From Clonostachys chloroleuca (lineage: Eukaryota; Ascomycota; Sordariomycetes; Hypocreales; Bionectriaceae): 64,000 nucleotides of DNA. Below the pieces are notes generated by a model. The model saw only the letters and a program-made list of their open reading frames with translations. It ran no database searches and was not told the origin of the DNA. The DNA is taken from NCBI GenBank assembly GCA_037952775.1, contig JBANAY010000003.1, positions 24,862,001 through 24,926,000 on the forward strand. The letters run 5' to 3'. Position 1 is the first letter of the stretch. Each line of letters opens with the position of its first letter. Below are positions 60,201 through 64,000 of this stretch, piece after piece. The translations under genes were made by a program, and so were the position numbers.

Positions 60201-60488
60201 CCCCCAGCTCTAGTCTTGCCGGGGCGAGGCTGGAGCTGATAGCACTAGGACATTATCTCTAGGCTGTCTCAGACAAGAGAGGAGGAGGAGCATGGTAAGC
60301 ACGCAGGCCAAAGGTAAATCGAGGCAATCTTGGAGCTAGAGGAACCAGGTATATATTCATCTGTGCGTCGCCCATCCAGTCGGTTCTTGTCTCGATATCC
60401 TCATCCATCACTTGACCCTCTGTCTTTCTTTCTTTATACCCCCTACCAATTCCTTCTCCACAACAAGGAGATTAACCTCTTCGCCAGG
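57249..60488. other. Gene-poor region, 3.2 kb
   Basis: No gene can be supported. A 134-codon minus-strand open frame (58049-57645) has no recognisable domain. The stretch 59000-60300 is richer in GC with many short open frames in all frames, none with a family signal. There is a 14-bp perfect palindrome at 58435-58448 and an imperfect 'GCTAGACT(A/G)GAA' duplication near 59250-59283. The TATA-like GTATATATT at 60349-60357 probably belongs to the permease downstream. Confidence 0.4.
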
Positions 60489-62243
60489 ATGGCTTCTCAA
60501 GCGCCTGCCAACGGCAGCACCAGCGACATCGAGAAGGATGCTGCTGTTGTGACCAAGGTCGATGAGACTTCAGGCAACAGCGAGCCGACAACTGGAGGCG
60601 TCCTCCAGCGCGACCTCAAGAACAGGCACATGCAGATGATTGCCATTGGTACGTTCCAAGACACCTCTTTCGCTGATTCAAGGAAGCCCACTGACATCTT
60701 CTCCTCCTAGGTGGTGCTATCGGTGCTGGTCTCTTCGTCGGTTCCGGTGGTGCTCTTCACAAGGGTGGTCCCGCCTCACTCGTCATCGGCTACACCATCA
60801 TCGGCGCCATGTTGCTCATGGTGACCTACGCCCTCGCTGAAATGGCTGTCCTCTACCCCGTCAACGGTGCCTTCTACACATACTTCGTCCGCTTCGTCGA
60901 TCCTTCGTGGGGTTTCGCAATGGGCTGGCAGTACGCCATTGCCTGGCTCACAGTCCTCCCCTTCGAGCTGATTGCCGCCTCTCTGACAATCGAATTCTGG
61001 CGCGACGATATTAACATGGGTGTCTGGGTTGGCGTGTTCATGGCTGCGCTTATCATCGTCCAGTTCTTTGGTGTCCGCGGCTACGGTGAAGTCGAGTTCG
61101 TCCTCTCCCTCATCAAGATCCTCGCCTGTATTGGCTTCATGATCCTCGGTATCGTCATCAACTGCGGCGGTGCCGGCGACAAGGGCTACATTGGCGGCAA
61201 GTACTGGGTCGAGCCTGGTGCTTTCCGCAACGGCTTCACTGGATTCTGCTCCGTCTTTGTTGTTGCCGCCTTCGCCTTCGGTGGTACTGAGATGGTTGGC
61301 CTCGCCGCCGCCGAGTCCGCCAACCCCCGCAAGTCCATCCCCCAGGCTAGCAAGCAGGTCTTCTTCCGAATTGCCCTCTTCTACATCATCAACCTCTTCA
61401 TCCTCGGCCTCATCCTCCCCTCTGACGACACCCGCCTGCTGGGCTCCAGCGGTGCCAACACCAAGGCCTCGCCCTTCGTGCTTGCCATCCAGGACGCCGG
61501 CATCAAGGTCCTCCCCTCCATCTTCAACGCTGTCATCACCATCTCCGTTCTCAGTGTCGCAAACTCCTGCACCTTTGGATCTACCCGCACCATGCAGGCC
61601 ATGGCCCAGCGCGGCATGGCTCCCAGGTTCCTCGCTTACGTCGACTCCAAGGGCCGTCCCCTCTATTGCATCATCATCCAGCTCGCCTTCGGTCTGCTGG
61701 CCTTCATTGGTGAGTCTGGTAAGAGTGGTGACGTCTTCGGCTGGCTCCTTGCTCTCACTGGTCTCGCATACCTGCTGGTCTGGGGAACCGTCTGCCTGGC
61801 CCATATCCGCATGCGCGCCGCCTTCAAGGTCCAGGGCATCTCTACCGAGCTCATCCCCTTCAAGAGCCCCTACGGCGTGATTGGAAGCTACATCGGTATC
61901 TTCCTCTCCGTCATTGCCCTCATGGCCACCTTCTACAACGCCCTCTACGTAAGTTACTCTCCAGACCTACTGAATCAACAAAAACACATAGCTAACAGGT
62001 GTTTTATAGCCTACTCTTGGAGCCACCCCCAACGCCCAGGATTTCTTCCAGGCCTACCTGGCTGCTCCCGTCACCCTCGTCTTGTACGTGGGCTGGAAGG
62101 TCGGCACCCGTGACTGGCGCATGTACGTGCCGCTGGACCAGATGGACCTCCAGACGGGTCTGAACCTGCTCGACGAGCCCGAGCCCGTGGAGAAGAAGAC
62201 CTGGGCCTCTTTGCCGAGACGGTTCTTTGGTGCTTTCATCTAG
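60489..62243 (+). CDS. Amino-acid permease (YAT/AAP family)
   Basis: Three exons: 60489-60648, 60711-61948, 62010-62243; 543 aa, all in phase. The N-terminus is cytosolic and acidic. The APC signature follows: HMQMIAIGGAIGAGLFVGSG in TM1, then about twelve membrane spans, including the block FAFGGTEMVGLAAAES with the family's substrate-site region and ANSCTFGSTRTMQAMAQRG. The C-terminal tail ends TWASLPRRFFGAFI. Fungal members of this group import a wide or basic range of amino acids by proton symport in the plasma membrane; the substrate is not predictable here. Third positions are strongly C-rich, which suggests high expression and distinguishes it from most genes in the window. The gene is intact. 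A long acidic open frame on the opposite strand is only a by-product of this codon bias. Confidence 0.93.
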
Positions 62244-62408
62244 AGCGATTTTCATGGAGTTGGGAGGCTAGATATATACTTATTTCTGGTTAATTATGGG
62301 GTTTGATGAATGAAATAATACCCGAGTTCATTTTCAATGACATCTGATATAAACACGCTTGACAGCATGTGAAACCTTTCTGCTGGCCCAGCATCACCTC
62401 AGTCAGCG

Positions 62409-62421
62409 CCCCCCCCCCCCC
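62409..62421. repeat. Poly-C tract (C13)
   Basis: Mononucleotide run about 170 bp after the permease stop codon. Confidence 0.8.
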
Positions 62422-62782
62422 AATCCTCACGAGTTTATTAAAGTATCACCACCCTGTCGCTAGCATTGAAATCGCCTTTTTGTTCATCAAGTGACTCGGG
62501 CCCTTGGAATGTCTTTTCATCCACCTGTGCAATGAGTCATCTTCTTGGTGCCCCTAAGCCTACAGCAAGTAACTGACCTATTCATTGTATTGAGATGTCG
62601 GGTCTGGCATCTTCTATTGTTGTTTAGCTTTATTCTCGAACTCTCTTCTGTAGGTAACTTACCAGGAATTGATTGGCAGGAGCAATACTGGCTAAGAAGT
62701 ACTTTATTGGTTGCCTGGATCGTACTGATAAAAGTTCATTATTGATCAGTACTTTACAATTATCAACTTTGCCACCAGTCAT

Positions 62783-63130
62783 CTATCCACCTAACATCTT
62801 ATGTTCAAAAGCCTCTTCAAGTATCTCTAAGTATACTCTGTATAGCATAAATAAGTGGATAAAATACCGCGCTGTAGATATCTGGTCTGATGCCTCCAAG
62901 AGAAGGCCAGCACCGGCAAAGGTGAGATATCGTGACGTGACCGGTTGATTGCCATGCATGGCCTGCATCAATACTGTGAATCCCTTGCCATTGTGGGCGT
63001 CGATGCCTGTACCAAGTGCATTGAACAGGGCTTCATAAATGGCTTCGATGGCAACTTGATCTTCGTTTTTACAGTTTCGTAAGCCGCAGATAGGATGACG
63101 TCCGCCTTGGGTGTCAACAAGCCACTTCAT
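62783..63130 (-). pseudogene. Possible ankyrin-repeat gene fragment
   Basis: An open frame of about 115 codons from ATG 63130 contains one ankyrin-like unit: ALGTGIDAHNGKGFTVLMQA followed by MHGNQPVTSRYL and FAGAGLLLEASD. There is no good start context, no flanking repeats and no continuation, so it is probably a gene remnant, or chance. Confidence 0.3.
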
Positions 63131-63680
63131 CCTGGGCAAAGGTTTAGGGTTCTCTAGCTATCGCCCGACCTTCGAGCGCGACTAAAGCTTGCTATCGTCA
63201 AGGTTCTTACACTCAAAGGTTCTATACGCCGTCAGGGCTCTTTTACGCGTGTGACTCTTTCATTAGTGAACTTTCCCTGAGCCTATATAACGCTGCCCTC
63301 TCCGCTAGCCAAGAAGAAATCATTTTCATCTACACATCCCAATTTCTATCAACTGATATTTACATCGTACCCATCGCCGACGCAAGTATTCGTTCGTTCG
63401 ACCTCAGCACATACTGGGATTATCGATATTGGACTTCACCCACCTCGAATTCAGACCTTGACTTACTTTATATCCCTACTACTATCATCACTGCCATCAC
63501 TCCCAAGGATATCTCGCATCACGCGGTAATCACAGCCTTTTTTTTGCCGCCTCTAACACATTTCATAAACCCACGACTCGTTTGGCAAGGACCAAAGGCC
63601 TTGCTTGTGGTCGCGATAAAAAACCTCGTGTGGACTTTTACCTCCTTCGTTTCTTCTTCCTTCCCTCCGTCTTATCAAAA

Positions 63681-64000
63681 ATGGTTTTCACGTCGAAGGC
63701 CATCACCTCCGCTGTCAATTACAGCTTGCCTACTATGGCTCCGCCTGAGGGTCGCCGTAAATCGGCTAATCCCCGCCGTGGAGCTGGCAAAGACCCTCAG
63801 ATGCTCGATGGGACATCTCTTGCCATCACTGAGCTTCATAAGTCAATGTCAAGGTAAGTCTTGACCTCCATTTAATGTTTGCAAAATTGAGAACGCGACT
63901 AACAGCGCTCATAGCTTGTTCAACAGCGGTTTGTACTCAGACCTGACTGTTACATGCGGGGAGGATAAGTACCTGGTCCATCGAGCTGTCGTCTGCCCAC
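63681..64000 (+). CDS. BTB/POZ-domain protein (5' part, runs off the window)
   Basis: Exons 63681-63853 and 63915 onward; the first encodes MVFTSKAITSAVNYSLPTMA and a basic stretch (EGRRKSANPRRGAGKD). The junction (AG|GTAAGT ... CATAG|C) keeps frame and joins ITELHKSMSS to LFNSGLYSDLTVTCGED, the start of a BTB/POZ domain (KYLVHRAVVCP). Fungal proteins of this type often pair one BTB domain with an undefined C-terminal region and may act as Cul3 adaptors or scaffolds. The rest of the gene lies beyond the window, so length and further domains are unknown. Confidence 0.85.

Larger units (their letters stand above)
62244..63680. other. Intergenic, 1.4 kb
   Basis: Contains a poly-C run (62409-62421), a possible ankyrin-like remnant on the minus strand (see separate entry), and a TATA-like TATATAA at 63284-63290. 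The last is about 390 bp before the BTB gene start codon, so a long 5' leader is possible. Confidence 0.45.

Noticed and set aside
60776..61804. Long acidic open frame (342 codons) on the minus strand
   Set aside because: It lies exactly opposite the amino-acid permease and its Asp/Glu/Gly-rich text follows from the C-rich third codon positions of that gene.
61170..61880. 236-codon Ser/Pro-rich frame on the plus strand
   Set aside because: Out-of-frame reading of the permease exon; composition is typical of frame shadows.
1..64000. CRISPR arrays, insertion sequences, phage genes
   Set aside because: The sequence is eukaryotic (introns, nuclear-type tRNA intron, fungal gene families); no regularly spaced repeats or transposase reading frames were seen.

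Overview
The window looks like a chromosome segment from a filamentous ascomycete (Pezizomycotina, most like Aspergillus/Penicillium relatives; the genus is an inference). The evidence is that most genes are split by 47-95 nt introns with GT...AG ends, there are several Zn2Cys6 transcription factors, a HET-domain protein, a class II hydrophobin, a Ctr copper transporter beside a ferric reductase, an A-T-R NRPS-like reductase and a tRNA-Ile(AAU) with an intron. Gene density is moderate and long gene-free stretches are common. This is typical of accessory or subtelomere-like fungal DNA rather than a housekeeping block.

Layout. 0.5-5 kb: a Zn2Cys6 factor of the cutinase-factor type, then a secreted GH43 enzyme. 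6.3-9.1 kb: two head-to-head genes for His-rich, low-complexity stress/allergen-type proteins. 10.1-14.8 kb: a second Zn2Cys6 factor, a tRNA-Ile and an MFS sugar-type transporter. 16-18.4 kb: a third Zn2Cys6 factor interrupted by a one-base frameshift. 19.1-20.4 kb: a broken exo-sialidase gene. 21.1-21.8 kb: a small membrane protein. 22.4-27.9 kb: an FAD monooxygenase and an NRPS-like carboxylic acid reductase on the same strand, a possible small metabolite cluster. 28.7-32.1 kb: a divergent copper transporter / ferric-cupric reductase pair. 32.9-33.4 kb: a three-exon class II hydrophobin. 33.7-35.9 kb: a HET protein. 37.3-40.1 kb: a nine-exon Trk potassium transporter with one in-frame TGA. 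42.8-44.8 kb: small proteins of unknown function, one frameshifted. 45.7-47.1 kb: a secreted lipase. 47.5-51.9 kb: a decayed CorA-type transporter gene. 52.5-55.7 kb: a secreted Ser/Thr-rich protein and a GH47 alpha-mannosidase. 56.7-57.2 kb: a 3CxxC zinc-finger protein. 57.2-60.5 kb: gene-poor. 60.5-62.2 kb: an amino-acid permease. From 63.7 kb to the window edge: the start of a BTB/POZ protein.

The most notable overall signal is that five otherwise recognisable genes carry disruptions. Three of them are single-base shifts in or next to homopolymers. Either this region holds many decaying genes or the assembly has residual indel errors. I found no novel multi-gene defence or mobile system. 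The best functional groupings are the divergent metal-uptake pair and the adjacent NRPS-like/FMO pair.
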